Shown: positions 37,156-48,186, counted from the first letter of the stretch. The stretch: DNA of 64,000 bases from Pleodorina starrii (GCA_030267565.1 BRXU01000005.1:4343501-4407500); one strand, 5' to 3'. The notes: generated from the sequence alone by a model not told the origin. Program-made: numbers and translations.

Positions 37156-37635
37156 TGTTTATTTGTTTTCGCGGCCTAAGGCTGCGCGATTTTTGAATTT
37201 TCGAGTCAAAAACACTCAAATTTCATCACTTTTCAACCCTAGGGGCTCACATTTACCGTTTTGGAACTAGATCCAAAACAACCGATGAAGGTTCAGACCT
37301 GTCCATAACACCGAAAATTTGCCAAGCCCAGGAGTTTGTTCCTGTTCCATGAGCGGTCGTACTGTTCCAGGAACATCGGTGGGTCTGTTCCGGGAGCGGA
37401 CCTTCCCTGTTCCCAGCCTTGGACTCTCGTAAATGAGTGGACATCTTTTTTTTACAGGGGATATCAACTAGTTCTGAATCGCAACTGCATATGTCCCAGG
37501 CGGCGGAGAGTTTGAGGCCCATTCTGGCTATGAAGTGAATCTGGAAAAAGCAAGATGACGACGGTGTGTTGTGGTCAGTGTTTGGTTGCATTGCGACTGT
37601 AATATTCAGACTTTCCCTGTGCTTTGCTGATTCAG
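37156..37635. other. AT-rich divergent spacer
   Basis: Lower GC than the gene body, with homopolymer T and A runs (37440-37455). It lies between the minus-strand SET gene and the plus-strand gene at 37636. An imperfect CTGTTCC motif recurs at 37340-37420. It may hold promoters and unrecognised first exons of both genes. Confidence 0.4.
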
Positions 37636-40082
37636 GAAAAGGTCTCATGGGACAAGCCAATCAGTGAGAATGCGCCCACGCCGGCGAACGTCCTTGAGAT
37701 GGTCATGATTGAGCTTAGAAAAGAGCTAGGGGATCAGGACCCGACCCGCTGGAGCGCTGCACTGCAGCGCTTTCATGACCTTATGCGACACTACGGCGCG
37801 AGCCAAGAGACAATTCATCTATACAACAAAATGTGCATACAAAACAAGTACCGGCGGTGAGTCGCGCAATTTTTTGCAGATACAAACCACGCGTGCTCCA
37901 GGGCTCGGGCCAAAACTCACATTATTTGCGAAAAACTGAGTTTCGGCCCGAATAATGGCGTGCTCACATTTGTGCAGGTCGTCTCACGGGAAGGTGAAGG
38001 AGGCCGCCAACGCTCACAACGGCGGCGGTGAGGAGGAGGCCGCTGGCGCTTGCACCAACACGATTGGCGTTGAGGAGGCGGCCACCGACGCTCGCGCCGA
38101 CACGATTGGCGGTGAGGAGGAGGCCGCCGGCGCTCACATTGGCGGTGGTGTGGAGGAGGCCGTTGGTGCTCACATCGGCGGCGGTGTGGAGGAGGCCACC
38201 AGCACTCACATCGGTGGCGGTGTGGAGGAGGTCGCCAGCGCTCGCATTGGCGGTGGTGTGGAGGAGGCTGCCGACACGAGTGGCAGCGAGGAGGAGGCCG
38301 CCGACACGTGTAGCGGTGAGGAGGAGGCCGCCGACACGAGTAGCGGTGAGGAGGAGGCCGCCGACACGAGTAGCGATGAGGAGGAGGCCACCGGTGTGAG
38401 TAGCAGTGAGGAGGAGGCCACCGACACGAGCACCGGCGGCAGTGAGAAGGTCGGTAGGAAATGGGGCGCCCGCCAGCGCAGCACTCATGCCGCCGCCAAC
38501 ATGGGCGGCGGCGAGAAGGTTGGTAGGAAACAGGGTGGCCCCACATGCAGCACTCGTGCCGATGCAGGCGTTGGCAGTGGTGAGAAGGTCAGTAGAAAAC
38601 GGGGCAGCCTCATCCTCACCCCCGCCCGTGTCGGCAGTGGCGAGAAGGCGCCAAGCATGTCAAGCATAGTCCCGGGGCCACCACCAGCAATCATGGTGGT
38701 GGCCCCGAGGCACCTGCACTTACGGCACCCACACCGTCAGCACAGACGGCAGCACTGGTGGTGGTACAGGCGGCGGCACAGGCTGTGGCACAGGTGGCAG
38801 CACAGGCAGCACCCACACAGGTGGATGCACAAGCAGCCGCTGTACAGGCGGCGGCACAGGCAGTGGTGCAGGTGGTACTTACGGCACCCTTACTGTTGGC
38901 ACCATCGGCACCGTGTCGTCTGCACCATCATCATCACAAGTGGCACCAATGGTGGCACCGGCATCAGCACAGGCGGCACCAGTGTCGGCACAGGTGGCAC
39001 TGGTGGTGGCACAGGTGTCAGCACAGGTGGCTGGTGTCGGCACCATCAGTGGCACTGGTGTCAGCACCATCGGCGGCTGCACTTGTGCAACAGGTGCAGC
39101 AGGAGCAGCAGGCGACGGCTGTACCCAGGGCAGGTTCTGGCATGGCTGCTGAGCCATTGTGCATGGGGGTCAAGAAAAAGAGGATGGATCAGTATCTGCA
39201 AGGGTGTGTGCAGAAGCCTGAGCTGGCGAGTGACTCGGGTAGGTGAAGATGTAAATAGGTGAACAGTGGACTTTAATCCGGAGTGTGTTTTGCTGTAATT
39301 AATTATGGTCGCAACATCCTGTGTGACATGCACGTCTACCCAACACAGGCAACATTCTTCTAAGCAATGGCGAGGCTGACGATGGTGTGGGCGCCAAGAA
39401 ATTGGTGCTCATACTCATTCTCACCAACACGCAGCTGATCAAGGTGGTGGTGCGCCACCAGAAGCATCTGGCGGACAGCATGGAGGAGCTGCAGTTGGTA
39501 CATGATGCCCGGAAGAAGTTGCGGGATGCTGCATATGTGTACAACACAGGTGAATCCAAGTTCAGGCAGGAGATTGTGGATCTGCTGTCGGCCGATGCTT
39601 CCATAGAGGCATCCCAGGACAGGCGCACCCAAGCAGATGCAGCTTTCATGGCCGTGAAAGCCGACTTGGACCGTGCCGTGCAAGAATTCAATGACACCAA
39701 GGACAAGGCAACGGCTTCATTGCCCGCTCGGCAGCGGCTCGCAGAGCAGCTCACCTGCATCATGGAAGCGGCCACCCACATGCGGGGCATTCTCGGGGGG
39801 GATGCGGTGGACACCATGCCGCAGCTTTGTGCATGGGCCGACGGCTTGACATTTGGGAGCGGCAGCAGTGGGGTGGGCAGGTTTGCGCAGGTCGACGGCC
39901 TTGCTGATGTTGACAGCCTTGCTGACATCAGCAAGGATCTCGGCGACATGCAGCAACTGCTCAAGATGGGCAAGAAGTGCATGTCAACCATGTATGCCGA
40001 GGTGTTGTCCACATACTCCAATGAGTGCCATGTATTGCAGCTGTTTGAGTTATCGTTGAAGATTTTCAATGTGCCGTTTTGA
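37636..40082 (+). CDS. Unrecognised spliced gene with Glu/Ala tandem repeats and coiled-coil C-terminus
   Basis: Exon 37636-37856 (WDKPISENAPTPANVLEM) joins in phase 2 to an exon at 37978 that codes tandem repeats: about five 12-residue IGGGVEEA units, six 10-residue TSSGEEEAAD units, then 22-residue GGEKVGRK units. The final exons, to 39238 and 39349-40082, join in phase 1 across a good GTAGGT...ACACAG intron and give CMGVKKKRMDQYLQGC, then a 245-residue helical domain (HQKHLADSMEELQLVHDARK, SLPARQRLAEQLTCIMEAAT). Between about 38600 and 39060 the likely reading frame changes at least twice, so one or two introns or frameshifts are unresolved. The 5' end is incomplete. The function is unknown and it may belong to a mobile element. 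The last 1 kb forms the left arm of the palindrome. Confidence 0.45.
38000..38640. repeat. In-frame coding minisatellites (36, 30 and about 66 bp units)
   Basis: Three successive tandem arrays within one exon: 36-bp units coding IGGGVEEA-type repeats (about 38120-38275), 30-bp units coding EEEAADTSSG (about 38275-38440) and about 66-bp units coding GEKVGRK repeats (38440-38640). All units are multiples of three, which fits selection for an open frame. Confidence 0.75.
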
Positions 40083-40245
40083 CAGTCGCACACTGCAGTA
40101 TGAGGCAGCAGTTCCCGACATTGTGATGAGTGGACAGTTTGTTTCCGGCCCTTCCATCGGCTCGTTCCTTTCATGTCTGCATGTGTCTTTTCTTGGACAT
40201 GTGTTGAGGTCAAGTGCATTGCAGTGTGAGGCAGTGGTCAAGCCA

Positions 40246-41250
40246 TCGTGTTGGTTATAGCCCAGAGACTCCAAACCTGTCCATCAGCTCATTCCTTTTT
40301 CATTTCTGCAAGGCTGGGGTGCTGCTCTTGAATGTGTGGGCAGGGCAGCAGTTCCTGCCATACATCGTGTTGGTTATAGCCCAGAGACTCCAAACCTGTC
40401 CGTTGGCTCATTCCTTTTTCGAGAGTGCACTGGGGTGCGTGTCTTTTCTTGGACAAAGTGTGGGGGTCAAGTGTGCTGCAGTGCGAGGGAGCTGTCCCAT
40501 GTACACCGTGTTGGTTATAGCCCAGAGACTCCAAACCTGTCCGTTGGCTCGTTCCTTTTTCATTTCTGTTCAGAAGACGAGGAGTGTGCTGGGGTGTGTG
40601 TCTTTTCTTGGACAAGTGTGAAGGTCAAGTGTGCTGCAGTGTGAGGGAGCAGTCCCACCGTCGTGTTGGTTATAGCCCAGAGACTCGAAACCTGTCTGTT
40701 GGCTCCTTTTTGGAATGTGTGCTGGAGTGCTTGTCTTTCACACTTGTCCGAGGAAAGACATGCACCCCAGTGCACTCTCCTAAAAGGAGCCAACAGACAG
40801 GTTTCGAGTCTCTGGGCTATAACCAACACAACAGCGGGACTGCTCCCTCACACCGCAGCACACTTGACCTTCACACTTGTCCAAGAAAAGACACACACCC
40901 CAGCACACTCCTCATCTTCTGAACAGAAACGAAAAAGGAACGAGCCAATGGACAGGTTTGGAGTCTCAGGGCTATAACCAACACAATGTACATTGGGACT
41001 GCTCCCTCACACCACAGCACACTTGATCCCCACACCTTTGTCCAAGAAAAGACACGCACCCCAGCACACTCTCGAAAAAGGGATGAGCCAATGGACAGGT
41101 TTGGAGTCTCTGGGCTATAACCAACATGATGTAAGGCAGGAACTGCTGCCCTGCCCGCACATTCAAGAGCAGCACCCCGGCCTTGCAGAAATGAAAAAGG
41201 AACGAGGCGATGGACAGGTTTGGAGTCTCTGGGCTATAACCAACACGACG
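40246..41250. repeat. Tandem array mirrored about the palindrome centre
   Basis: A motif beginning GGTTATAGCCCAGAGACTC occurs about four times in the left arm (near 40253, 40372, 40515, 40670) and four times inverted in the right (near 40810, 40960, 41105, 41225), spaced about 120-155 bp. Between copies recur CTTTTCTTGGACAAGTGTG and CTGCAGTGTGAGG segments. Probably the 3'UTR of the duplicated gene. Confidence 0.8.
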
Positions 41251-41414
41251 GCAGGACCGCTGCCTCACTCTGCACTGGGCTTGACCTCCACACATGTCCA
41301 AGAAAAGACACATGCAGACACGAAAGAAATGAGCCGACGGAAGGGCCGGAAACAAACTGTCCTCTCATTAACATGATGTCGGGAACTGCTGCCTCACACT
41401 GCAGTGTGCGACTC

Positions 41415-42422
41415 TCAAAACGGCACATTGAAGATCTTCAACGATAACTCAAACAGCTGCAATACATGGCACTCATTGGAGTTTGTGGACAACACCTCGG
41501 CATACATGGTTGACATGCACTTCTTGCCCATCTTGAGCAGTTGCTGCATGTCGCCGAGATCCTTGCTGATGTCAGCAAGGCCGTCAACATCAGCAAGGCC
41601 CCGTCGACCTGCGCAAACCTGCCCACCCCACTGCTGCCGCTCCCAAATGTCAAGCCGTCGGCCCATGCACAAAGCTGCGGCATGGTGTCCGCCGCATCCC
41701 CCCCGAGAATGCCCCACATGTGGGTGGCCGCTTCCGTGATGCAGGTGAGCTGCTCTGCGAGCCACTGCCGAGCGGGCAATGAAGCCGTTGCCTTGTCCTT
41801 GGTGTCATTGAATTCTCGCACGGCACGGTCCAAGTCGGCTTTCACGGCCGTGAAAGCTGCATCTGCTTGGGTGCGCCTGTCCTGGGATGCCTCCATGGAA
41901 GCATCGGCCGACAGCAGATCCACAATCTCCTGCCTGAACTTGGATTCACCTGTGTTGTACACATATGCAGCATCCCGCAACTTCTTCCGGGCATCATGTA
42001 CCAACTGCAGCTCCTCCATGCTGTCTGCCAGATGCTTCTGGTGGTGCACCACCACCTCGATCAGCTGCGTGTTGGTGAGACTGAGGATGAGCGCCAATTT
42101 CTTGGCGCCCACACCATGGTCAGCCTTGCTATTTCTTGGAAGAATGTTGCTTGTGTTGGGTAGACGTGCATGTCACACAGGATGTTGCGACCATAATTAA
42201 TTACAGCAAAACACACTCCGGATGTAAGTCCACTGTTTACCTATTTACATCTTCACCTACCCGAGTCGCTTGCCAGCTCAGCCTTCTGCACACACCCTTG
42301 CAGATACTGATCCCTCCTCTTTTTCTTGACCCCCATGCACAGTGGCTCAGCAGCCGTGCCAGAACCCACCCCAGGTACAGCCGTCACCTGCTGCTCCTGC
42401 TGCACCTGTTGCACAAGTGCAG
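41415..42422 (-). pseudogene. Decayed inverted copy of the coiled-coil gene 3' end
   Basis: The right-arm copy matches the left-arm gene over the last two exons. Two lesions are visible. The splice acceptor ACAG/GC is changed to ACAA/GC, moving the nearest AG by one base. Two extra Cs at about 41599-41602 shift the frame after FAQVDG, so the C-terminal DISKDLGDMQQLLKMG segment is in another frame. The rest of the coding sequence is well preserved (HQKHLADSMEELQLVHDARK), so the duplication is fairly recent. Confidence 0.8.
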
Positions 42423-42581
42423 ACCGAACATCTCACTGAATGTCTCCTCCTCATTCTCCACCTTGCGGTAGCTTTTGATGTCATTTGAACATGTCTGATT
42501 TCGATACAGGGCTATCAATGCACATAGTGTGATAGCTGCCACCATAATGATGAAGGCACAGAACGCAATCTTTTTGTCCAT
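42384..42581 (-). CDS. Small single-pass membrane ORF running into the palindrome
   Basis: ATG at 42581 opens a 65-codon frame: MDKKIAF, a hydrophobic segment (CAFIIMVAAITLCALIAL), then a polar stretch KVENEEETFSEMFG. From 42422 it reads the palindrome right arm in a frame different from the ancestral exon and stops at 42384. The first 53 codons look like a genuine type II or signal-anchor start. It may be the 5' exon of another version of the duplicated gene, cut at the breakpoint. Function unknown. Confidence 0.35.
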   Translation of the reverse strand: MDKKIAFCAFIIMVAAITLCALIALYRNQTCSNDIKSYRKVENEEETFSEMFGLHLCNRCSRSSR

Positions 42582-42830
42582 GGTTGTACATGATCAGGTA
42601 TTTAGACTAAGAGATGAAAATATTTTGCTGCAGTGGTAGGCAGCTGAATCGGATGCAGGCATCATGTAGGTGCACGCGGTATGAACATCAATATCATATG
42701 TAGGGTGTTCACATGTGTCTTCTGGGCTTCCTGGACTTGCTGGACTTCTTGGACTTCGTGAATATTCCAAATGTAAACCTCTTTGTTTGTATTATACAAG
42801 GATGTCCAGTAAGGATAAGTCACCACCACA

Positions 42831-42911
42831 TCCTCCTGCCACTCCTCCAGCAGCTCATCCTCCTGCCACTCCTCCGGCAGCTCATCCTCCTGCCACTCCT
42901 CCGGCAGCTCA
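42831..42911. repeat. 27-bp tandem repeat, 3 units, in frame on the minus strand
   Basis: Three 27-bp copies coding EEWQEDELP-type nonapeptides on the minus strand. The minus frame 42662-42922 continues into VVVTYPYWTSLYNTNKEVYI, which could be a small real exon, but no start or splice context confirms it. Confidence 0.8.
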
Positions 42912-43073
42912 TCCGCTGTCATGCTGGTTTGTTGCACTGTCCGATTTGTGTACTACCGTGTGGTTAGTTGGCTAACGGTTTCCGGCTATATATGGGTCAG
43001 ACTGTTCTGTCAGGTCGTGTTGTCATGATGCGACTCGGGGTGCTGATTTGGCTGCACCCTTGCGGTTGTCCAG

Positions 43074-43280
43074 GAGCTTGGTCGGTGCTTCCTGTCCAAG
43101 TGCTCCGTTGGGAGCTACTTGTGTGTTGTTTATCAGGGGCATGGTCGGAACTTCCTGTCCAGGTGCTTGGTTGGGGGCTACTTGGGTGTTGTTATCCAGG
43201 AGCATGGTAGGTGCTTCCTGTCTAGGTGCTCGGTTGGGAGCTACTTGCATGGTATTCTTCAGGAGCATGGCCGGCACTCC
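43074..43280. repeat. 63-bp tandem repeat, about 3.3 units
   Basis: Copies start near 43074, 43137, 43200 and 43263 with GGAGCATGGT...CTTCCTGTCC. The minus strand reads 21-residue units containing NNTQVAPNQAPGQE; the unit is a multiple of three and open in that frame. Possibly coding, unproven. Confidence 0.75.
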
Positions 43281-44113
43281 TTGTCTCTGACTCTTTCACG
43301 CTTCGTGCGTTGTGCGGGCATGGTGTTGGTGGGCCTTGGTGGCTTTGTGTTTGGCACCCCTTTGCAGGTGCCCCTGGGGTAGGATGAACAGTCTGTCTAG
43401 CCTGTACAGCTAGCAATCGGTGTAACAACCGGTCCCCCTTGAAATCTTCACATCCTATATATGGGTCAGTTGGGTCCTTGGCTGATATGTTCCTTTCTCG
43501 TGCTTCAACTCCTTTCTGTTTATTTTGTGGGCTTTTGTCTGATATTTATGGAGGTGTTTCCGGTGCGATATTCGATGAAATATTCTCTCCAGGGAGGTTG
43601 ATCTGATTGATGATCGGTGGTGGTGGCGAGCGTGTCCATGGTCCGCACTCCTGGGCATGTGCAAGAGAGTTATCTTCCATGCTGTTAGGTAAATAATACG
43701 TGAACAAGTTATCAGTAGTACACAGCGATTGTAGGCATCAGGTGGTGTTCCAACTGGCTGATGCCGATCTAGCACCAATATCACCAGTGCAGCCTGTAAC
43801 ATCCTGGAGGAACCCGAACTTGCCATCACCGGTATCAGATTTCAGCCCACAACAGTTCTTCGGTTGGAGTCTCATGTCAAGCTACTGCACACACTTCTGC
43901 CCAGGAGCCGTTGTCTGGCTTCAGCCAGGAGGAGTCGACATTCACCCATTCAGTTAGATTAGTGATTTGTAGTTGTGCAGTAGACACCAGCTACCCTGGA
44001 CGGCCCGGTGAACTCATCGGCTTCACGCCAGCAGCCATCAGGGGCACACTTCCTCCGGCAGGCCGCTCCACGCCTTTGACCCGGAGCCGGAGCACCTTTT
44101 CCACCAGCATCAC
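43281..44113. other. No supported gene
   Basis: A short plus-strand frame at about 43715-43957 (FQLADADLAPISPVQPVT) has protein-like composition but no start or splice support. Lower GC than the host genes. Confidence 0.35.
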
Positions 44114-47100
44114 GTGGGGCAACAGTGTGGCGTGAGTGACCCTGGTGCCACATCTGCCACGTCCTTGCACGACAACCCCCTGTTCATGGGGGAAGTTGTG
44201 GCTGAGAGCGCCGGCTCGGGAGCTGCCGGTACAAGCAGGCACGGTAGCGGCATCCCATGGGCGCCGTCGGCAGCGGCCCTCAGGGTGCAGGCACTGCTTC
44301 AGGCCCGTGCCTTGGGTGGCACCGTACAGATGGACCCCACCGGCGGTGGCGAACCCACTGCTGCTGGGCCCAGCAGGCAGCACCGTCCACCCGCAGCCAA
44401 GGATGCTGATACACTCTCCCCGCGGCGCGGGCTTGACCGTGTGTTGGGGGCCCACGTTCCACAGCCGCTGGAGTGCTGGTTGCTGGAGGATGCTCGTGTA
44501 CACACTGAACTGGCACGGTCGCCGACCACGTGATCGGATGCAGCATGCCGCCGAGGTCACCCCTGGCGGCCAGAACACCCGCGGCTGCGGCAGTGGCAGG
44601 CACCAGCACAAGCTCCGGGTGCAGCATGCCGCCAAGGTTGCCCCCGGCGGCCGGAATGCCAGCGGCTGCGGTGGTGGCAGGCGCCAGCGTGAGCGCCGGC
44701 TGCAGCATAGCGCCGTAGTTGACTGCAACAGGGGTGTCGCCTGGGGTGAGTGCCGGCCGAAGCTCCGGCTGGGGACCGAGTGGCGTGATGCTGCCCCTCG
44801 TTCAGCACCGGAAGCACACACCGTGGCGGCCCCGGGTCGGGCGGAATGTCGTCCGCTGCTGGGAGCCGCCCAGCCGACCCGCCAGAATCTTGCGCTGGCG
44901 CCTGCCGCCACCACAGCCGCGGGTGTTACGGCCACGGGGGGCAACCTCGGTGGCATGCTGCATCCGGAGCCTGCACTTGCGCCTGCCGCCACTGCAGCTG
45001 CGGGCGTTCCGGCTGCTGGGGGCAACCTCGGCGGCATGCTGCATATGAAGCCTGCACTGGCGCCTGCCCCCGTCACAGCCGCGGGCGTTCCGGCCACCGG
45101 GGACAACCTCGGCGGCATGCTGCCTATGATGCCTGCTGCCGGGCTCGGCGGCGTCCTCGGCGCACATGTGCCACCGGCCGTGGCACCTTCCGTGGCTGCC
45201 GTGCTCGCTGCCGCTGTGGCCGACGCCGGATGAGAACCCGTTGCGTGATCACCGCCGGCCGCGGTGCCAGCTATGCCCTTCACCGCCGCTGAACAGCCAC
45301 TGATGGTGCTGCCGCAGCGGCAGCACCAGCAGCAACCACTATAGCCGCCGCCCACGGCTCCCCAAATGTGGCCCCCTGGGTCCCCAGCTGTCCGGCCGCA
45401 CGGCCGAATTCACCAGCTATACCTGAACATCGGGGGAGAGCCGGCCGGCTTGGCTGGTGATCAGGCAGCTGGGGAGCAGCTGCCACGGCAGCAGCAGGCC
45501 GGCGCCGCCAGTGGTGCAGCAGGCAGAGCGCAAGCACCGCCCCAGGACCGACAGCCGCTCCTGCTGCACGACTGCGAACCGGCTGCGGCTGCACATGGTG
45601 CGGCCGACCTGCAGCAGCCGTTCCCGGCACTCTGGCAGCCAGCCGTCGGCACCGTTGGCCAGCACCCTCCTTTGCAGCCGATGGCTGGTGGGGGATGGGC
45701 GCCTTACTACCCCTCGGTGGCGGGTTACCAGCTGCCGCCGGGCTACCCGGAGGCATGGGTGAGCGGTGTGTGCTGTGCCGACGGTATTGCACCGTGGCGG
45801 GCCGATTGGCTGCAGCACGCCGCAACGGCAGTGCTCAGCGGTAGTGCTTTTGTGCAGCAGGCCGTTCCCGTTGGCCTCACGCCGGCTCAGGACCAGACTG
45901 GCGACCAGCTGCCGGTGCAGAGTGTGCGGATTAAAACGGCGCCCCCGGAGGCCGCCATGAAGATCAAGGAGGTGACACTCATGTCCGTCGCCAAACTGAA
46001 GGACGACATGAAGGCTCAGGAGCAGCTCGGGCTTCTGTACACCATGACCCACGCTACTTCGACTTCTTCCCAAAGTTTATATCGTCCCAAGAAAGCGCCA
46101 AGGGGCTACATCGGATTTGGGAGGAGGTGGTGCTGACAATGCCCTACAAGGACCGCATGCTGCAGCTGTGGGAAGCGATTGGGGACTCGTATAACCTACA
46201 CCTGACGCCTGCCGACGTGGCTACGGTCAAGCAGATGGTGAAGCAGCGGCCCGGGGAGCAGCTGTGACCGTGTTTCGAGCGCCTGCATCACGCCATGATG
46301 CTCGAGGACCGGTATAAGACCCGGATCCCACCGCAGGACCTCGTGCAAACGTTCATGGGGGGTATCCTGTCGGACGAGCTCCGCAAGGATGTGGGCACGG
46401 CGTTCACGGAGGAGAAGGGCCACCTCGGCATGCCCCCGGAGGAGATGCTGAAGGCGCTCGGCAGGGCGGTCGACAAGGCCCAAAAGCTGCACTCGCTGCA
46501 GGTCAGCCTGTTCGTGCACCAGGAGCCCTCAGCCCAGCTGCAGTCCAAGGACGGCCGCGCTTGCACGTCCACCACCGCGGAACCGCAGGGTGCGGCCTCT
46601 CAGCGGTCAGAAAAGCCTAAACAGCGGAAGCCGCCGCAGCAGCCGCAGCAGCAACAGCCGCCGCCACAGCAGCCGTCACCGCCACCGCAGCAGCCGGTGT
46701 CGCCATCACCGCAGCCGGCGGTGCAAGGTAAGGCAGCGGACAGTGCGTGGTGTGCCGTGACCACGGCGCGCCGGCTGACCACCACGTCGACGCCTGCCCT
46801 CATCACCATGCAGCCCGCAACAATAACCGATGCCCGATCTGCTACTGCTGGCCGTACCACCACCCGAGCGTCTGTTGGGGGCCAGGATGAGCGGCGGGTG
46901 GAGGTCGCGGCCAGGGGCAGGCAGAGGTGCCACGGCACGCGCCGCCGGGCGGCTACCCGCCGCAAGGCGGATACGGAGGACACGGTGGAGGCCGCGGCAT
47001 GGGCATGGGCCGTGGTTACGGTGGAGGATAGGGTGGCGGATATGGGGGCCGCGGGCCCGGGGGCGGATACGTGGGTGGCCATGGTCAGAGCTACAGATAC

Positions 47101-47310
47101 GGCGGTGGCGGTTACGGTGGTGAGCAGGGTTCGTCAGGGACGGGTGCTGGCAGACCTCCTGCACGGGGTCACGTCGCCGCCGTGGAGCAGGCGGGGGTAC
47201 CGGGGCAGCAGCCCGCGCCATCTGGGCAGGCAGCACAGCGGCGCGTGACCTTCACTGACCAGCAGGAGCAGGCGCCATACCATGCCACCTACTCGGTGGA
47301 GTACGAGTAA
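44114..47310 (+). pseudogene. Degenerate gag-like retroelement ORF
   Basis: A chain of plus-strand frames that only makes sense with frame changes. An Ala/Gly/Pro-rich N-part is followed by a capsid-like helical region (VTLMSVAKLKDDMKAQEQLG, YKDRMLQLWEAIGDSYN, RIPPQDLVQTFMGGILSDEL), then a Gln/Pro-rich linker and a Cys/His cluster (CPICYCWPYHHPSVC) resembling a variant zinc knuckle, then a Gly/Arg/Tyr-rich tail ending YSVEYE. A frameshift lies near 46050, a TGA at 46265-46267 and another frame change near 47000. The helices plus Cys/His cluster are typical of retroelement gag or LINE ORF1. No LTR was found, and no pol follows because LINE debris starts at 47341. Confidence 0.5.
44535..45130. 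repeat. 81-bp repeats in both orientations
   Basis: Three direct 81-bp units at about 44890-45130, coding GGNLGGMLH...ALAPAATAAAG on the plus strand, and about two inverted units at 44535-44715, where the plus strand reads GCSMPPRLPPAAG. The inverted pair could form a stem. Confidence 0.7.
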
Positions 47311-47340
47311 GTGGACGCCAGCCCCTACTTCGCCTGCTGC

Positions 47341-47872
47341 ACAGGGACAGGGACGGGGGCAGCAAGAGGCCAGGAGCCACTGCTGCACGGGCGGCACACA
47401 CGGCCACCCTTTTTTTTTTTTTGACCACCCCTTCCTCCAAGACACCGAGGAGGGAACCGAAACCAACACCAGGGCCCAACACCAGGGCCAAACCCCAGGG
47501 CCCAACACCAGGGCCAACACCACAGCCCTACACCAGGGCCCAACACCACGGCCCGGCCCAACACCCGGTGTCGAGGTCGAGATGGCCGACACCATCACAG
47601 TCGCGATCCTGGCAGGCGATCTCCGGGCCAGGCTTCAGCAGGGCCCGTCCGTGGCACACCAGGGAGGCGTCTTCCTCCAGGAGCGACCAGGCCATAAATC
47701 CGTCGATATGCTTGCGTAGTGCCGCCAGCTGGGGTGGGGTGGGGCAGATGATGGAGAGGTGGTATGCCAGGGTGTTTCCCAGCACCTGTTTGGCCACATG
47801 CACCCTGCCCACGAGGCTGAGGCCGTGCCGCCGCCACACATGGCCGAGACGCTGGACCCGCTGAATTCTGCT
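47341..47872 (-). mobile_element. LINE debris: 3'UTR piece joined to an ORF2 piece
   Basis: 47341-47570 matches the 3'UTR of the full LINE (GGGACAGGGACGGGGGCAGC, then the CAACACCAGGGCC minisatellite). 47574-47872 matches LINE ORF2 at about 55826-56130. The two are adjacent here but about 3 kb apart in the intact element, so this copy has an internal deletion. A T13 run (47410-47422) interrupts the 3'UTR piece. Confidence 0.8.
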
Positions 47873-48186
47873 GCCCTTGGCTGTTGAGGTTGTGCAGGTT
47901 GTGGTTGTGTTGTTTCTGAGGTCGCTGTTGGGGCCTTTGCCCGGCCCTAGGGTTTGTCCCCGGTGACGGGCCCTGTTGTTGGTCCGTGGTGTTGGTCCGG
48001 GTGTTGTGCCGTGGTTTTGGCCCTGGTGTTGGGCCGTGGTGTTGGCTCTGGTTTTGGGCCCGGGTGTTGGGCCCTGGTGTTGGGCTGTGGGGTTGGCCCT
48101 GGTGTTGGGCCGTGGTGTTGGCCCTGGTGTTGGGCCCTGGGGTTGGCCCTGGTGTTGGGCCCTGGTGTTTTTTTCTTTTTTTTTAA
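47873..48186 (+). mobile_element. LINE 3'UTR fragment, opposite orientation
   Basis: Starts CCCTTGGCTGTTGAGGTTG, equals 49950-50250 and is the complement of about 52690-52905. It is mostly the GGTGTTGGGCC minisatellite and ends in a T-rich run (48170-48184) next to unique DNA. Confidence 0.75.

Larger units (their letters stand above)
39077..42422. repeat. 3.35-kb near-perfect palindrome (inverted duplication)
   Basis: The left arm 39077-40710 and right arm 40782-42422 are reverse complements at high but not perfect identity. The 71-bp centre is itself partly palindromic, so there is almost no spacer. Each arm contains the end of the penultimate exon, the intron, the last coding exon and about 650 bp of 3' repeat array of the gene at 37636-40082. 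Outer ends are sharp: homology starts at CTGCACTTGTGC on the left and stops at its complement at 42422. Confidence 0.95.

Noticed and set aside
37253..37660. 135-codon minus ORF between the SET gene and the next gene
   Set aside because: Composition unlike coding DNA; overlaps the predicted start of the plus-strand gene.
39077..42422. Palindrome as an assembly artefact
   Set aside because: The arms differ by scattered substitutions, an acceptor change and a 2-bp insertion, which a mirrored mis-assembly would not produce.
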